NCBI GenBank assembly: GCA_963676355.1
Contig: OY781093.1
Span: 124,001 to 188,000, forward strand
DNA: 64,000 bases
Reading direction: 5' to 3'
Origin: JAGLOK01 sp963676355
Lineage (GTDB): Bacteria > Bacillota > Clostridia > Christensenellales > UMGS416
Of the stretch, positions 41,885 through 50,915 are shown one piece after another (position 1 is the first letter of the stretch; each line of letters opens with the position of its first letter). The notes beneath the pieces were generated by a model. That model ran no database searches. It was not told the origin of the DNA and worked only from the letters and a program-made list of their open reading frames with translations. The position numbers and the translations under genes are program-made.

Positions 41885-43486
41885 ATGAAAGTATTAAACT
41901 TTAACAGCTTGGGCCTGTCCCAAGAATCACTTAACGCCGTAAAAGACATGGGTTACAGCGTACCAACTCAAATCCAGCACGAATCAATACCTCATATATT
42001 GGAAGGCCGCGATGTAATCGGTCATTCAAAAACAGGCACAGGAAAGACAATGGCTTTCGGGCTTCCTGCCATAGAAATGGTGGACACCTCTCAAAAAAGC
42101 ACACAGGTTTTAATCCTATGCCCTACACGCGAGCTTGCAGAGCAGGCTTCAGGTGAGATAAAAAAAGCCGCAATATATAAAAGCAATCTAAATGTTTTAG
42201 CCGTTTACGGCGGAGCTTCCATGCCGAATCAGATGAAAGCTTTAAGACATGGCGCACAAATCGTTGTTGGAACTCCGGGGCGTGTTATGGACCATATGCG
42301 CAGAAAAACACTAGTCCTGTCAGAGCTTAAGCTCCTTGTTTTAGATGAAGCGGATGAAATGCTCAACATGGGATTTAGAGAAGACATTGAAACTGTATTA
42401 AAGGACGTGCCTGCAACGGTATCTACTGTGCTGTTTTCAGCCACGATGTCAAAAGGCATAATGCAGATTACGAAAAATTATCAAAACAACGCAAAAATAA
42501 TACGCTCAGTGGACAAAAGCAAAACAGTTGCTGCAGTAGATCAGTGGCACGTACACACAAAAAGAGCAGAAAAGCCCAAGGCAGTAAGTTCGCTTATAGC
42601 TTTTCACGAACCAAAGCTCTGCTTGATTTTTTGCAACACAAAAAGAATGGTGGATGAGCTTACACGTAGAATGCAGCAGAGCGGAATCGCCGCTTCAGCT
42701 CTTCATGGAGACTTAAACCAAAACGCACGTACTCGCGTGATGAACGGATTTAGGAGTGGAGCTATGCCGGTACTAATTGCAACAGACGTTGCAGCACGTG
42801 GCATAGATGTTGACGATGTAGAGCTTGTCATAAATTATGATATACCTCTTGATGATGAGTATTACGTTCACAGAATCGGAAGAACCGGAAGAGCAGGACG
42901 AGATGGTCTTGCTGTGACATTGGTGTCCGGCAATGCAGATAAAAAAAGACTTTCCTTTATAGAGCGCTATACAAAGGCAAAAATTCCAAAAAGACAGCTT
43001 CCCACTGACTCAGCTATTTCAAAAAAGAAAAGCAATGCATTTATTGAAAATTTCCTTTTGGAGCTTGAAAAGCCTGTCAGTGACAAGCACTTCACCACTT
43101 TGGATATAATAAAATCCAAAGGATACAGTGAAAGAAAAATTGCAGCGACTCTTGTAAACTTATATCTGACAAAAGCAAATGAACCTAAGGTTAAAACATA
43201 TGACGATGATGCCGTTTCATCCGGTGCAAAAGAAGCAAACATGGTGCGCTTTTTTATAAACGTGGGACGCAAAGACAAAATATCCAATGCTGATATAGTA
43301 GGCTGCGTTGCAGGAGAGTCTGGAGTTTCAAGCTCCAGCATCGGAAAAGTCGACATTTTTGAAAACTTCTCATTTGTTGAAGTGGAAAAGCAATACAAAC
43401 AAAAAGTGTTAGATGGTATAAACAATAATAAGGTGAGAATACGCAACCGCGATATATCTATAGATGTAGCAAAACCTAGGAAATAG
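41885..43486 (+). CDS. DEAD/DEAH-box RNA helicase, DbpA-like
   Basis: The product is 533 residues from the ATG at 41885 behind TAGGAG; the frame opens at 41852. Helicase motifs are complete: Q motif with PTQIQ, SKTGTGKT (I), PTRELAEQ (Ia), TPGRVMDH (Ib), LDEADEML (II), SATMS (III), and HRIGRTGRAGRDG (VI). Residues about 450-533 contain an RNA-binding domain of the DbpA type (VRFFINVGRKDKISNADIVG). DbpA relatives bind 23S rRNA helix 92 and help 50S maturation. It is probably the sole gene of its transcript. Confidence 0.93.
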   Translation: MKVLNFNSLGLSQESLNAVKDMGYSVPTQIQHESIPHILEGRDVIGHSKTGTGKTMAFGLPAIEMVDTSQKSTQVLILCPTRELAEQASGEIKKAAIYKSNLNVLAVYGGASMPNQMKALRHGAQIVVGTPGRVMDHMRRKTLVLSELKLLVLDEADEMLNMGFREDIETVLKDVPATVSTVLFSATMSKGIMQITKNYQNNAKIIRSVDKSKTVAAVDQWHVHTKRAEKPKAVSSLIAFHEPKLCLIFCNTKRMVDELTRRMQQSGIAASALHGDLNQNARTRVMNGFRSGAMPVLIATDVAARGIDVDDVELVINYDIPLDDEYYVHRIGRTGRAGRDGLAVTLVSGNADKKRLSFIERYTKAKIPKRQLPTDSAISKKKSNAFIENFLLELEKPVSDKHFTTLDIIKSKGYSERKIAATLVNLYLTKANEPKVKTYDDDAVSSGAKEANMVRFFINVGRKDKISNADIVGCVAGESGVSSSSIGKVDIFENFSFVEVEKQYKQKVLDGINNNKVRIRNRDISIDVAKPRK

Positions 43487-43501
43487 TAAAAATGAAACAC
43501 A

Positions 43502-43529
43502 AAAAGCTTCCGTACTGGAAGCTTTTTTT
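43502..43529 (+). terminator. Rho-independent terminator after the helicase
   Basis: AAAAGCTTCC pairs with GGAAGCTTTT and is followed by a T run. The A-rich left flank lets it also end the convergent SnoaL-like gene. Confidence 0.9.
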
Positions 43530-43538
43530 AGTTTTTCT

Positions 43539-43922
43539 TTAATACATTAGATTTCCCGAAGCATTCTCTTCCGGAATTTTTTGTATTGAATCCCAATGTT
43601 CAATTATCTTTCCGTTATCATCAAATCTGAAAAAATCCATTGTTACATATTCTTCGTTCCCAGGCCATGTTTGATGTGTGTGAACTGCCACAAAATTACC
43701 TTGAGCTACTGCTCTTAAAAATTCGATATCTTTATTCGGATATTCCTTTTGCATCCTTTCAAAGTAATCAATAAAGCCTTGTTTTCCATTTTTAACTGCT
43801 GGATTGTGCTGGATATAATCTTCTCCGACATATTTATCTACCGCTTCTTTTGGTCTTCCCAAATAGGCCATCTTGTAAAATGCAATGGCATTTTGTTTAT
43901 TCTCTTCTAGGCTGTGCTTCAT
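43539..43922 (-). CDS. SnoaL-like/NTF2-fold protein
   Basis: The product is 127 residues. AIAFYKMAYLGRPKEAVDKYVGEDYIQHNP, GFIDYFERM and a closing GKIIEHWDSIQKIPE are the pattern of SnoaL-like proteins (DUF4440/polyketide-cyclase-like NTF2 fold). Members are diverse small-molecule isomerases, hydrolases or orphan binding proteins; the substrate is unknown. The ribosome site AAAGGAG lies 16 bases past the stop of the gene remnant upstream. Confidence 0.85.
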   Translation of the reverse strand: MKHSLEENKQNAIAFYKMAYLGRPKEAVDKYVGEDYIQHNPAVKNGKQGFIDYFERMQKEYPNKDIEFLRAVAQGNFVAVHTHQTWPGNEEYVTMDFFRFDDNGKIIEHWDSIQKIPEENASGNLMY

Positions 43923-43938
43923 ATTGAAACTCCTTTAA

Positions 43939-44154
43939 TTAACTGTCGCAAAAGATTAAACTACTTACATTTTGAGTATAAATATAAATTTTTCTATTGT
44001 CAAAATGATAAGCCAAGCAATCGTCATCAAAGACTTTGATTGGTTTTATATCAATAATCTCGCTTTCATAGTCTCTTACGAAACTATTGTCGCTCTACAG
44101 GTTTTTCAAAGAAAACACTTGAACGAGTTCGACCTCTTCGTCTAAAATAAACAA
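43939..44154 (-). pseudogene. Gene remnant with in-frame stop downstream of tRNA-Arg
   Basis: On the minus strand a single frame reads 19 protein-like codons (a possible TTG at 44154, including LDEEVELVQVFSLKNL), then TAG (44095-44097), then 51 codons ending in TAA (43939-43941) with segments DYESEIIDIKPIKVF and YHFDNRKIYIYTQNV. There is no ribosome site and no ATG. The residue composition looks like a real protein, unlike the other frames. I do not recognise the family. It most likely is the 3' end of a decayed gene. Confidence 0.35.
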
Positions 44155-44190
44155 AAAGCACTTCGCATACTCTGTATGCTAAGTGCTTTT
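44153..44190 (-). terminator. Terminator of the tRNA-Arg transcript
   Basis: On the minus strand AAAAGCACTT pairs with AAGTGCTTTT with an inner GCATAC/GTATGC stem, followed by TTTTTG. It lies three bases after the tRNA 3' end. Confidence 0.85.
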
Positions 44191-44192
44191 CT

Positions 44193-44269
44193 TGGCGTAC
44201 CCGAAGAGATTCGAACTCCCGACCTTCTGGTCCGTAGCCAGACGCTCTATCCAGCTGAGCTACGGGTAC
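44193..44269 (-). tRNA. tRNA-Arg(ACG)
   Basis: The 77-base minus-strand gene folds as a standard cloverleaf. The acceptor GTACCCG pairs with CGGGTAC, the D stem is GCTC/GAGC, the anticodon stem TCTGG/CCAGA holds loop CTACGGA with anticodon ACG, and the T loop is TTCGAAT. The CCA end is encoded. ACG is normally edited to ICG and reads CGU, CGC and CGA. Confidence 0.97.
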
Positions 44270-44288
44270 AATCAAATTGTGCTTATCA

Positions 44289-44317
44289 ATTCTATAATAA
44301 CTCCTATGGTTTGTCAA
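44289..44317 (-). promoter_or_regulatory. Promoter of tRNA-Arg
   Basis: On the minus strand TTGACA (312-317 of the 44.0 kb block) is 17 bases from TAGAAT (289-294), about 20 bases before the tRNA 5' end. Confidence 0.85.
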
Positions 44318-44441
44318 CAGAATATATCCAATAGTTTCATTATTTTAAGCATACCACGCATATCCGTCTTATATCATATCAACTTGTAAATACATTGCTT
44401 TAGGAGTACAATTTATATAAATTTAGGCTAAGGGTATAAAA

Positions 44442-45818
44442 ATGATTGATATCGTGCGTAGTTTTATTAAAGATACTGCGCTAATTGAGCAAAATGATAA
44501 AGTGTTAATTGCGCTCTCCGGCGGAATAGATTCCGTTGTTCTTTTTAATATATTGCTTAAGCTAAAAGATGAGCTGAGCTTTAATCTGATTGCTGCGCAC
44601 TTTGACCATATGATAAGAAAAGAATCATCGGATGACGCAAAGTTTGTTAAAAATCTGTGCGAAATGCACTCTATTGATATATATATATCCCAAGGCGATG
44701 CCAAAAAATGCGCTGCAGACGAAAAACTCAGCCTTGAAGCTGCCGCCAGAAAGCTCCGTCATTCATTTTTAAGACACGTTGCCTCAGATGTTGGCGCAAA
44801 AAAAATCGCTTTTGCCCATCACAAAAATGACAGAGCGGAAACATATCTAATGCGCGTTCTGCGCGGAAGCGGCACAGACGGCCTTGGATGCATGCCCGAG
44901 CGTGACGGAATAATCATCCGTCCACTCATGTGCGTTAAGCGATGTGATGTCGAGCATTATGCAAAAACAAACATGCTCAAGTGGCGAGAAGACGAGACAA
45001 ACAAAGACACATCCTACACCAGAAACAATTTAAGGCACAACACTATCCCCCATCTTGAAAAAAGCTATAATGAATCGATAATCTCTACTCTTTCAAACAA
45101 TGCAAAACTCATGTCGGTTGACCGTGATTACTTTGACCGTGAAGTTTCGAAATCAATTATTAAAGCAACTCCTACAGATTATGGTTATTATCTGGATGAC
45201 GACAGCTTCTTTTACCTTCATAAAGCAATACTTTCAAGGTGTATCATAAAAGTGATTGCAATGCTTGGAATAGACAGCGATATATATGAAACTAATATAG
45301 CTCAGGTAATGGAGCTTTTTTATACACAAAATACAGGCGCGTCGATAAACCTTCCACAGGGAGTTATCGCAAGAAGAGATGCGTTTGGTGTTGAAATTAT
45401 AAGAAGTGAAAGTGCGCCGCCGATATTTTGCGAAACGCCTCTTAATCTAAATGGCACAACATATATTGCCAACTGTGGCACTTTTTCATGTGAAGATACA
45501 CAAATAAACGTTAAAAACATCAAAAACCATAGCAAAAACGTTGCATTTTTTGATACAATATGTTTATCTGATAATTTAACTGTAAGAACCAGAAGACAGG
45601 GTGATGTTTTTCATCCATTAGGTGCGCCGGGGAAAAAAGCGCTAAAAAAGTATTTCATCGATAAAAAGATTTCTAGATTTAAAAGAGACTACATTCCACT
45701 TATAGCCCAAAGTGATGAAATTTTGTGGATTGTGGGACATGAGATAAGCGAGAAAGTCAAGGTTTCCGATGACAGTCTTATGATAAAAAAAATAATATTT
45801 GAAAAAGAAAATTTATAG
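44442..45818 (+). CDS. tilS: tRNA(Ile)-lysidine synthase
   Basis: The product is 458 residues. The PP-loop motif is ALSGGIDSVVL (SGGIDS at 26-31), followed by AHFDHMIR and FAHHKNDRAETYLMRVLRGSGTDGL, all diagnostic of TilS. C-terminal TilS domains include LTVRTRRQGDVFHPLGAPGKKALKKYF. The enzyme converts C34 of the AUA-reading tRNA-Ile to lysidine and is essential. The order tilS-hpt-ftsH is a conserved arrangement in Bacillota. The ribosome site AAGGG is modest. Confidence 0.96.
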   Translation: MIDIVRSFIKDTALIEQNDKVLIALSGGIDSVVLFNILLKLKDELSFNLIAAHFDHMIRKESSDDAKFVKNLCEMHSIDIYISQGDAKKCAADEKLSLEAAARKLRHSFLRHVASDVGAKKIAFAHHKNDRAETYLMRVLRGSGTDGLGCMPERDGIIIRPLMCVKRCDVEHYAKTNMLKWREDETNKDTSYTRNNLRHNTIPHLEKSYNESIISTLSNNAKLMSVDRDYFDREVSKSIIKATPTDYGYYLDDDSFFYLHKAILSRCIIKVIAMLGIDSDIYETNIAQVMELFYTQNTGASINLPQGVIARRDAFGVEIIRSESAPPIFCETPLNLNGTTYIANCGTFSCEDTQINVKNIKNHSKNVAFFDTICLSDNLTVRTRRQGDVFHPLGAPGKKALKKYFIDKKISRFKRDYIPLIAQSDEILWIVGHEISEKVKVSDDSLMIKKIIFEKENL

Positions 45819-45831
45819 GAGAGGGACTTAA

Positions 45832-46380
45832 ATGATAGATAAAAGAGATTTTGAAAAGATTATGTTAACCGAAAGAGAGATTCACAACAAAGTAGCACAG
45901 ATAGGTCACAAGATATCCAAGGAATATAAGGACAAAGATTTGCTGATGGTTGGCATCTTAAAAGGCTCTTTTGTTTTCTTTTCGGATCTGGCACGTTGCA
46001 TAGATATTCCAATGGCGGTGGACTTCATGGCAGTTTCAAGCTATGGCAATGACACACAGAGCTCAGGCATTGTGCGCATCATGAAAGATTTAGACGCTCC
46101 GATAGAGGGAAAGGACGTTTTAATCGTTGAAGACATACTGGACACGGGACATACGCTAAATTATTTACTTAAAGTGCTTAACGCTCGCAAACCCGCTTCA
46201 ATAAGTTTGTGCGTTTTACTTGATAAATTTGAAAGACGCGAAGTCCCCGATATAGTCCCCGACTATACTGGATTTAAAATTGAAAACGAATTTGTTGTGG
46301 GCTATGGATTAGATTATGCGGAAAAATACAGAAATCTTCCGTTTATCGGAGTACTCAAGCCGAGCATATATGAAGATTGA
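45832..46380 (+). CDS. hpt: Hypoxanthine phosphoribosyltransferase
   Basis: The product is 182 residues. The PRPP-binding motif is VLIVEDILDTGHTL, preceded by GILKGSFVFFSDLAR and followed by the hood region near YTGFKIENEFVVGYGLDYAEKYRNL, typical of bacterial Hpt. It salvages hypoxanthine (and guanine) to IMP (GMP). It follows tilS after 13 bases with GGAGAGGG as ribosome site and is presumably cotranscribed. Confidence 0.95.
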   Translation: MIDKRDFEKIMLTEREIHNKVAQIGHKISKEYKDKDLLMVGILKGSFVFFSDLARCIDIPMAVDFMAVSSYGNDTQSSGIVRIMKDLDAPIEGKDVLIVEDILDTGHTLNYLLKVLNARKPASISLCVLLDKFERREVPDIVPDYTGFKIENEFVVGYGLDYAEKYRNLPFIGVLKPSIYED

Positions 46381-46396
46381 TTAAGGTAATTTTTGG

Positions 46397-46405
46397 TGAT
46401 ATAAT
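46397..46405 (+). promoter_or_regulatory. Possible extended -10 promoter for ftsH
   Basis: TGATATAAT lies within an AAGGTAA/TTACCTT dyad (46383-46419) between hpt and ftsH, 112 bases before the ftsH start. The dyad could instead be a weak terminator. Confidence 0.35.
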
Positions 46406-46516
46406 TTGTAAGTTACCTTGTTTAATGAACAGTATTTGAATAATACACTAAAATGATTGAAATATTGTTTTTTATGCAATAATATATTATTCCAGTTAAA
46501 CTAGGAGGACAAAATA

Positions 46517-48427
46517 TTGAAGAACAACAAAATGTTCAGAGGTTCATTAATATTTATTATAATATTCGGTATGGCTCTTGTGCTTGTCATGACGATGAAC
46601 GGCGCTAAAAATGGTAAGATGGAAGAGCCGACATATAATGAATTCATTAAACTCGTTGAAAATAACGAAGTATCTCACATAGTAGTATACGACACTTATC
46701 TTGCGGGTTTGTATAAAAACACGGCAGTTATTGAAGGCAGCTTTCCGGGAGATTATGACTTTAAAGTTAGTATAACCGATAAAGTCGATATCCGTGAAGA
46801 TTTACTTTCAGCAGTTGCCAAAGGAAAAGACTTACCAGTTGACATGGTATCCCAATCGGATTTTGATTTCACTTTGGAATATAAGCAAGAACAGTCAGGC
46901 TCCCTTTTTGCTCTCATTGTTCCTTATATAATAATTGCTGCAATTTTAGGACTTTTGTTTTTCCTTTTCATGCGTCAGGTGCAGGGCACAAACAACCGCG
47001 CAATGAATTTTGGAAAATCCCGTGCAAAGCAAGTGGATCCGAACGCAAAGAAAGTAACTTTTGAAAATGTCGCAGGCGCTGTGGAAGAAAAAGAAGAGCT
47101 TGCTGAAATAGTTGAGTTCTTAAAAAACCCCAAGAAATTCGTTAAGATGGGAGCTAGAATCCCTAAAGGCGTGCTTCTTGTAGGCCCTCCTGGAACAGGT
47201 AAAACTCTTCTTGCAAGAGCAGTTTCCGGCGAAGCGGGCGTTCCGTTTCTTACAATCTCCGGTTCTGATTTTGTGGAAATGTATGTCGGCGTGGGTGCAT
47301 CCCGCGTGCGTGATCTTTTCGAACAGGCAAAAAAGAGCGCTCCGGCAATTATCTTTATAGATGAAATCGATGCAGTTGGCCGCCACAGAGGCAGCGGACT
47401 TGGCGGCGGACACGATGAGCGCGAGCAAACATTAAACCAATTGCTTGTTGAAATGGATGGCTTTGCTGTAAACGAAGGCATCATAATGATTGCTGCAACC
47501 AACAGACATGACATTCTGGATCCGGCGCTGTTACGACCAGGCAGATTTGACAGACAGATAGCCGTTGGCTATCCAGACGTAAAGGGCCGCGAAGAAATCT
47601 TAGAAGTTCATTCAAAAGGAAAACCGCTTAGCAAAGATGTTGACCTTAAGGAGCTTGCAAAGCTTACACCAATGGCTACAGGTGCTGATCTTGAAAACAT
47701 ATTAAACGAAGCAGCCATACTGTCTGCAAGGAGAAATCTCGAGGAAATTTCAATTGAAGAAATTAAGGAAGCGATAAATCGTGTACAGATGGGGCCTGAG
47801 AAAAAAAGTCGACTCGTCACTCCTGCAGACCAAAAGCTTGTTGCATATCATGAAGCAGGCCATGCCGTTGCGGCACACTTTTTAAAAGAGTGTGATCCTG
47901 TGCATGTTGTAACAATAATTCCACGCGGACAAGCCGGTGGATATACACAAACTTTAAGAGGCGATGAATCAAACTATATAACTAAATCCAAAATTCAAGA
48001 CCGAATCGCAATGTCTCTCGGTGGCTATGTTGCTGAAAAGCTTACGTTCAACGACATAACAACAGGATCTACCAGCGACTTGAAATACGCAACATCCATT
48101 GCAAAGCGCATGATTACGGAATATGGAATGAGTGATGATTTAGGCCCGATATATCTGGCAAACGCGCCGGAAGTTATGATTGGACGAGACCTTGGACACA
48201 CAAGAGACTATTCTGAAAAACTATCTGCACAGATAGACAATGAAGTCTCCTCTATTCTTGAAACAGCAAAAAAGCGTACCGAAGACATTCTGACTAAGTA
48301 TAGCTGTGTTTTAGATGCAGTCGCAAAAGCGCTTCTTAAAAAAGAAAAAATCGACGGAAAGCAATTCAAGAGAATTGTTAAAAAGAATATGCCAGAGGGT
48401 ATATCCGAAGATCTCGTCGAAGCATAG
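46517..48427 (+). CDS. ftsH: ATP-dependent zinc metalloprotease FtsH
   Basis: The product is 636 residues from a TTG start with AGGAGG nine bases upstream. Two membrane helices (about 9-27 and 131-152) flank a small external domain. The AAA domain has Walker A GPPGTGKT (223-230), Walker B IIFIDEIDAVG and the second region of homology ATNRHDILDPALLRPGRFDRQ. The zinc motif is HEAGH (445-449). FtsH degrades membrane and short-lived cytosolic proteins. A weak hairpin terminator follows. Confidence 0.97.
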   Translation: MKNNKMFRGSLIFIIIFGMALVLVMTMNGAKNGKMEEPTYNEFIKLVENNEVSHIVVYDTYLAGLYKNTAVIEGSFPGDYDFKVSITDKVDIREDLLSAVAKGKDLPVDMVSQSDFDFTLEYKQEQSGSLFALIVPYIIIAAILGLLFFLFMRQVQGTNNRAMNFGKSRAKQVDPNAKKVTFENVAGAVEEKEELAEIVEFLKNPKKFVKMGARIPKGVLLVGPPGTGKTLLARAVSGEAGVPFLTISGSDFVEMYVGVGASRVRDLFEQAKKSAPAIIFIDEIDAVGRHRGSGLGGGHDEREQTLNQLLVEMDGFAVNEGIIMIAATNRHDILDPALLRPGRFDRQIAVGYPDVKGREEILEVHSKGKPLSKDVDLKELAKLTPMATGADLENILNEAAILSARRNLEEISIEEIKEAINRVQMGPEKKSRLVTPADQKLVAYHEAGHAVAAHFLKECDPVHVVTIIPRGQAGGYTQTLRGDESNYITKSKIQDRIAMSLGGYVAEKLTFNDITTGSTSDLKYATSIAKRMITEYGMSDDLGPIYLANAPEVMIGRDLGHTRDYSEKLSAQIDNEVSSILETAKKRTEDILTKYSCVLDAVAKALLKKEKIDGKQFKRIVKKNMPEGISEDLVEA

Positions 48428-48449
48428 TTTTGAACTTAAGACAGATATC

Positions 48450-48479
48450 AAAGCCTGGGAATATTTCTTGGGCTTTTAA
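48450..48479 (+). terminator. Weak terminator after ftsH
   Basis: AAAGCCT (48450-48456) pairs with GGGCTTT (48470-48476) including one wobble pair; the T tract is short. Confidence 0.5.
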
Positions 48480-48544
48480 TTTATACCTTTTCACTCACAT
48501 ATGTTTATAATATGTGAACAATGAAGTAATATATTGACTCACAA

Positions 48545-48573
48545 TTGTAATATTTTAATTTGTTTGTTATAAT
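48545..48573 (+). promoter_or_regulatory. Promoter of the thioesterase gene
   Basis: TTGTAA (48545-48550) is 17 bases from TATAAT (48568-48573). Confidence 0.65.
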
Positions 48574-48627
48574 TATAAGTCGATTTATTGCTTTACTTAT
48601 CAATACATTAAGCTAATGGAGGCTGCG

Positions 48628-49020
48628 GTGAATTTAGGCGTAGGCATGAGTTTTAGAGAGAGATGGGAAGTGACCGAAGACATGACTGCATATGCAGTAA
48701 GAAGCGGCGATACTCCTGTTTTTTCAACTCCATATCTTTTGGCTTTGATGGAATGCAGCGCGCATCAACTTGCACAACAAGGCATGGATCGCGGAATGAC
48801 GACAGTTGGCATAAAGGTAACTTTAAGTCATTTGGCACCAACCCCTGTGGGGCTAGTCGTTTGGGCGGAATCATGTATCACAAGGATTCGTGAAAATGCT
48901 ATTGATTTTGATATCACCGCATATGACAAAAGCGGAGTGATTGCAGAAGCTAAACACACTCGCGCCATTGTAAATGAAAAGAGATTTGTACACGGCGCGC
49001 TAAAAAAATTAAATGGATAA
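48628..49020 (+). CDS. Hotdog-fold thioesterase (FlK-like family)
   Basis: The product is 130 residues from a GTG at 48628. GGAGG (48618-48622) lies five bases upstream, while the in-frame ATG at 48616 overlaps that ribosome site and has none of its own. The hotdog motif is STPYLLALMECSAHQLA, with Thr, Glu and His placed as in fluoroacetyl-CoA thioesterase FlK (VFSTPALIALMEN), followed by TTVGIKVTLSHLAPTPVG. Cleavage of an acyl-CoA is expected; fluoroacetate as substrate is unlikely. It precedes the first VanW gene by 25 bases. Confidence 0.85.
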   Translation: MNLGVGMSFRERWEVTEDMTAYAVRSGDTPVFSTPYLLALMECSAHQLAQQGMDRGMTTVGIKVTLSHLAPTPVGLVVWAESCITRIRENAIDFDITAYDKSGVIAEAKHTRAIVNEKRFVHGALKKLNG

Positions 49021-49045
49021 AATATTAAATTAGAGAGGAAATTGC

Positions 49046-50806
49046 ATGACACAAAGAAGAACATATTCAAGATCTGTAAGCGGTTCAAGCTCAAGAAGCA
49101 CGGGCTCGAGATCTTCAGGCAATTCAGGCTCAAGAAAAGGACAATCAAGAACCGGCGGCTCTTCATCATACAAGAGAGCCTATTCATCAAAATATCAACC
49201 ATCGAAAAACCCAAACAGACCACCTTCATATAACAGAGGTGGAAATAATGGCGCCATGAAACTTATTCTTGGCTTGTTGATTGTTGTTGTAATTGTTGGC
49301 GGAGCCTTGCTTGTTATAAAAAGCATGCCCACTACCGTCAGTGCCAATAGCGATGCAATAGTTCAAGGAATAACAATTGACGGCATAGATGTTTCGGGCA
49401 TGACTAAAGATCAGGCTATGGCAGCAGTTAATCAGGCTGCTCAAGCCAAGATACAAAACATCGGCATAAACTTCCGATATAATGACAAGTCATGGACATT
49501 TACATCGGCAGAACTTCAAGCCGCTGTAAACGCACAAGCAATGGTGGACAAAGCATATGCTGTAGGCAGAAGTAGCGAAGATAAAAATGAAAACAAGCAG
49601 GCAATAGAAGATGCTAAAAACTATGGCGTTGTTTTAAAAACTGATATTTCAGTAGACGAATCCGTATTAATTGAAGCATTAAAAGGCGTGAAGGAAGAAA
49701 TTGACCAGCCCATGGTTGAGGCCTCAATTGAATTTGATCCATCAGATTATAACTATTTTGAAGATGTTGGTCTTCCCGACCAGGATTTATCTCAAAACAT
49801 GTTCACCATAACTCCAGGAAAAGTCGGTTATGTGATGGACTATGAAAAGGCACAAGCCGAATTAACCGAGGCTCTTAATAATGGCTGGACTGCAGATATC
49901 ACTATAACTGTAAAAGAAGAGCATCCTAAATATACTGTGGAAGAACTTAAGGAATGCACAACGCTTATATATCATTCATTTAGTAAAAATACACACAGAG
50001 ACGATACTGCAAGAAATACAAACCTTGCAAAAGCACTTGGATACTTTAAAGGAATGGTCATAGAGCCCGGCCAAATCGTAAGCTACAATGACGTTTTGGG
50101 CGAACGCACAGAGCGCGCAGGCTGGCAGGAAGCAAACACTATTACAGCTGAAAAGACTTTGGAAAAAGCGCTTGGTGGCGGCATTTGCCAGATAGCTACC
50201 ACGCTATATAATGCACTATTTATGGCAGACTTGAAAATAATTGATCGCGGTCCGCACTCATGGCCAGGCTACAGAGAAGACTTCGGCTACGGAATGGACG
50301 CGATGGTTAACTGGGGAACAGATGAATTGATTTTCCAAAACGATTCCGAATACCCTATATTTATAAATACATATTATGATACAGATGCATATGGAAGACT
50401 CAGCTATGCGGATATTGATATATACACAATGCCGCAAAAAGACGAAAACGGCAACAGACTTTTTATTTTACCCTCAAGCACTATAGTATCAAAAGAAAAT
50501 CCACCTGCTCCTGAATATATTGAAGCAAAAGAAGGTGAGTTTGCGGATAAAACATGGAAGTATGATTCGACTTTAAACAAAGAAATCTATGTATACAGAG
50601 ATTCAAAAGTAAGATATGACGTAAGCGTAGACAAAGTCTGGTATGCGGACTCAATAATAACGCAGCCCGGTGTATATGGAGGCGGGGTTGAAGTTAAACG
50701 AGAGCATGACCACGACGACACATACGCATATGTGCAGGCTAAAATATACACAAGGAACGTGCAGGCGACTCCAACGCCACCTCCATCGGCAACACCTGCT
50801 CCTTAA
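49046..50806 (+). CDS. VanW family membrane protein, paralogue 1
   Basis: The product is 586 residues. A Ser/Arg/Gly-rich cytoplasmic tail (1-70) precedes one membrane helix (71-92). Outside are a PG_binding_4-like region (about 105-290, GITIDGIDVSGMTKDQAM) and a VanW domain (about 300-460) with YHSFSKNT, GQIVSYNDVLGERT and GGGICQIATTLYNAL (Cys381), then a G5-like end and a Thr/Pro tail. VanW proteins are probably peptidoglycan-associated, but their chemistry is unclear; the name comes from vanB clusters and does not imply resistance. It is followed by a terminator and paralogue 2. Confidence 0.88.
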   Translation: MTQRRTYSRSVSGSSSRSTGSRSSGNSGSRKGQSRTGGSSSYKRAYSSKYQPSKNPNRPPSYNRGGNNGAMKLILGLLIVVVIVGGALLVIKSMPTTVSANSDAIVQGITIDGIDVSGMTKDQAMAAVNQAAQAKIQNIGINFRYNDKSWTFTSAELQAAVNAQAMVDKAYAVGRSSEDKNENKQAIEDAKNYGVVLKTDISVDESVLIEALKGVKEEIDQPMVEASIEFDPSDYNYFEDVGLPDQDLSQNMFTITPGKVGYVMDYEKAQAELTEALNNGWTADITITVKEEHPKYTVEELKECTTLIYHSFSKNTHRDDTARNTNLAKALGYFKGMVIEPGQIVSYNDVLGERTERAGWQEANTITAEKTLEKALGGGICQIATTLYNALFMADLKIIDRGPHSWPGYREDFGYGMDAMVNWGTDELIFQNDSEYPIFINTYYDTDAYGRLSYADIDIYTMPQKDENGNRLFILPSSTIVSKENPPAPEYIEAKEGEFADKTWKYDSTLNKEIYVYRDSKVRYDVSVDKVWYADSIITQPGVYGGGVEVKREHDHDDTYAYVQAKIYTRNVQATPTPPPSATPAP

Positions 50807-50829
50807 ATCGTAAATAATTTAACAAAATT

Positions 50830-50862
50830 GCAACGGATGCTTAACATCTGTTGCTTTTTTTG
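50830..50862 (+). terminator. Rho-independent terminator after VanW paralogue 1
   Basis: GCAACGGATG (50830-50839) pairs with CATCTGTTGC (50845-50854), followed by a T run. Confidence 0.88.
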
Positions 50863-50915
50863 TTATAGTATTATATAAATATAACTAACTTAGATGTACT
50901 AATGGAGAATATTAT

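Noticed and set aside
44193..44269. tRNA-Arg as an active integration site
   Set aside because: No integrase, no phage genes and no direct repeat of the tRNA 3' end were seen within the surrounding few kilobases.
44084..44317. 77-codon open frame on the minus strand across the tRNA gene
   Set aside because: It runs through tRNA-Arg and its terminator and reads tRNA sequence as protein; the fold of the tRNA explains the bases.
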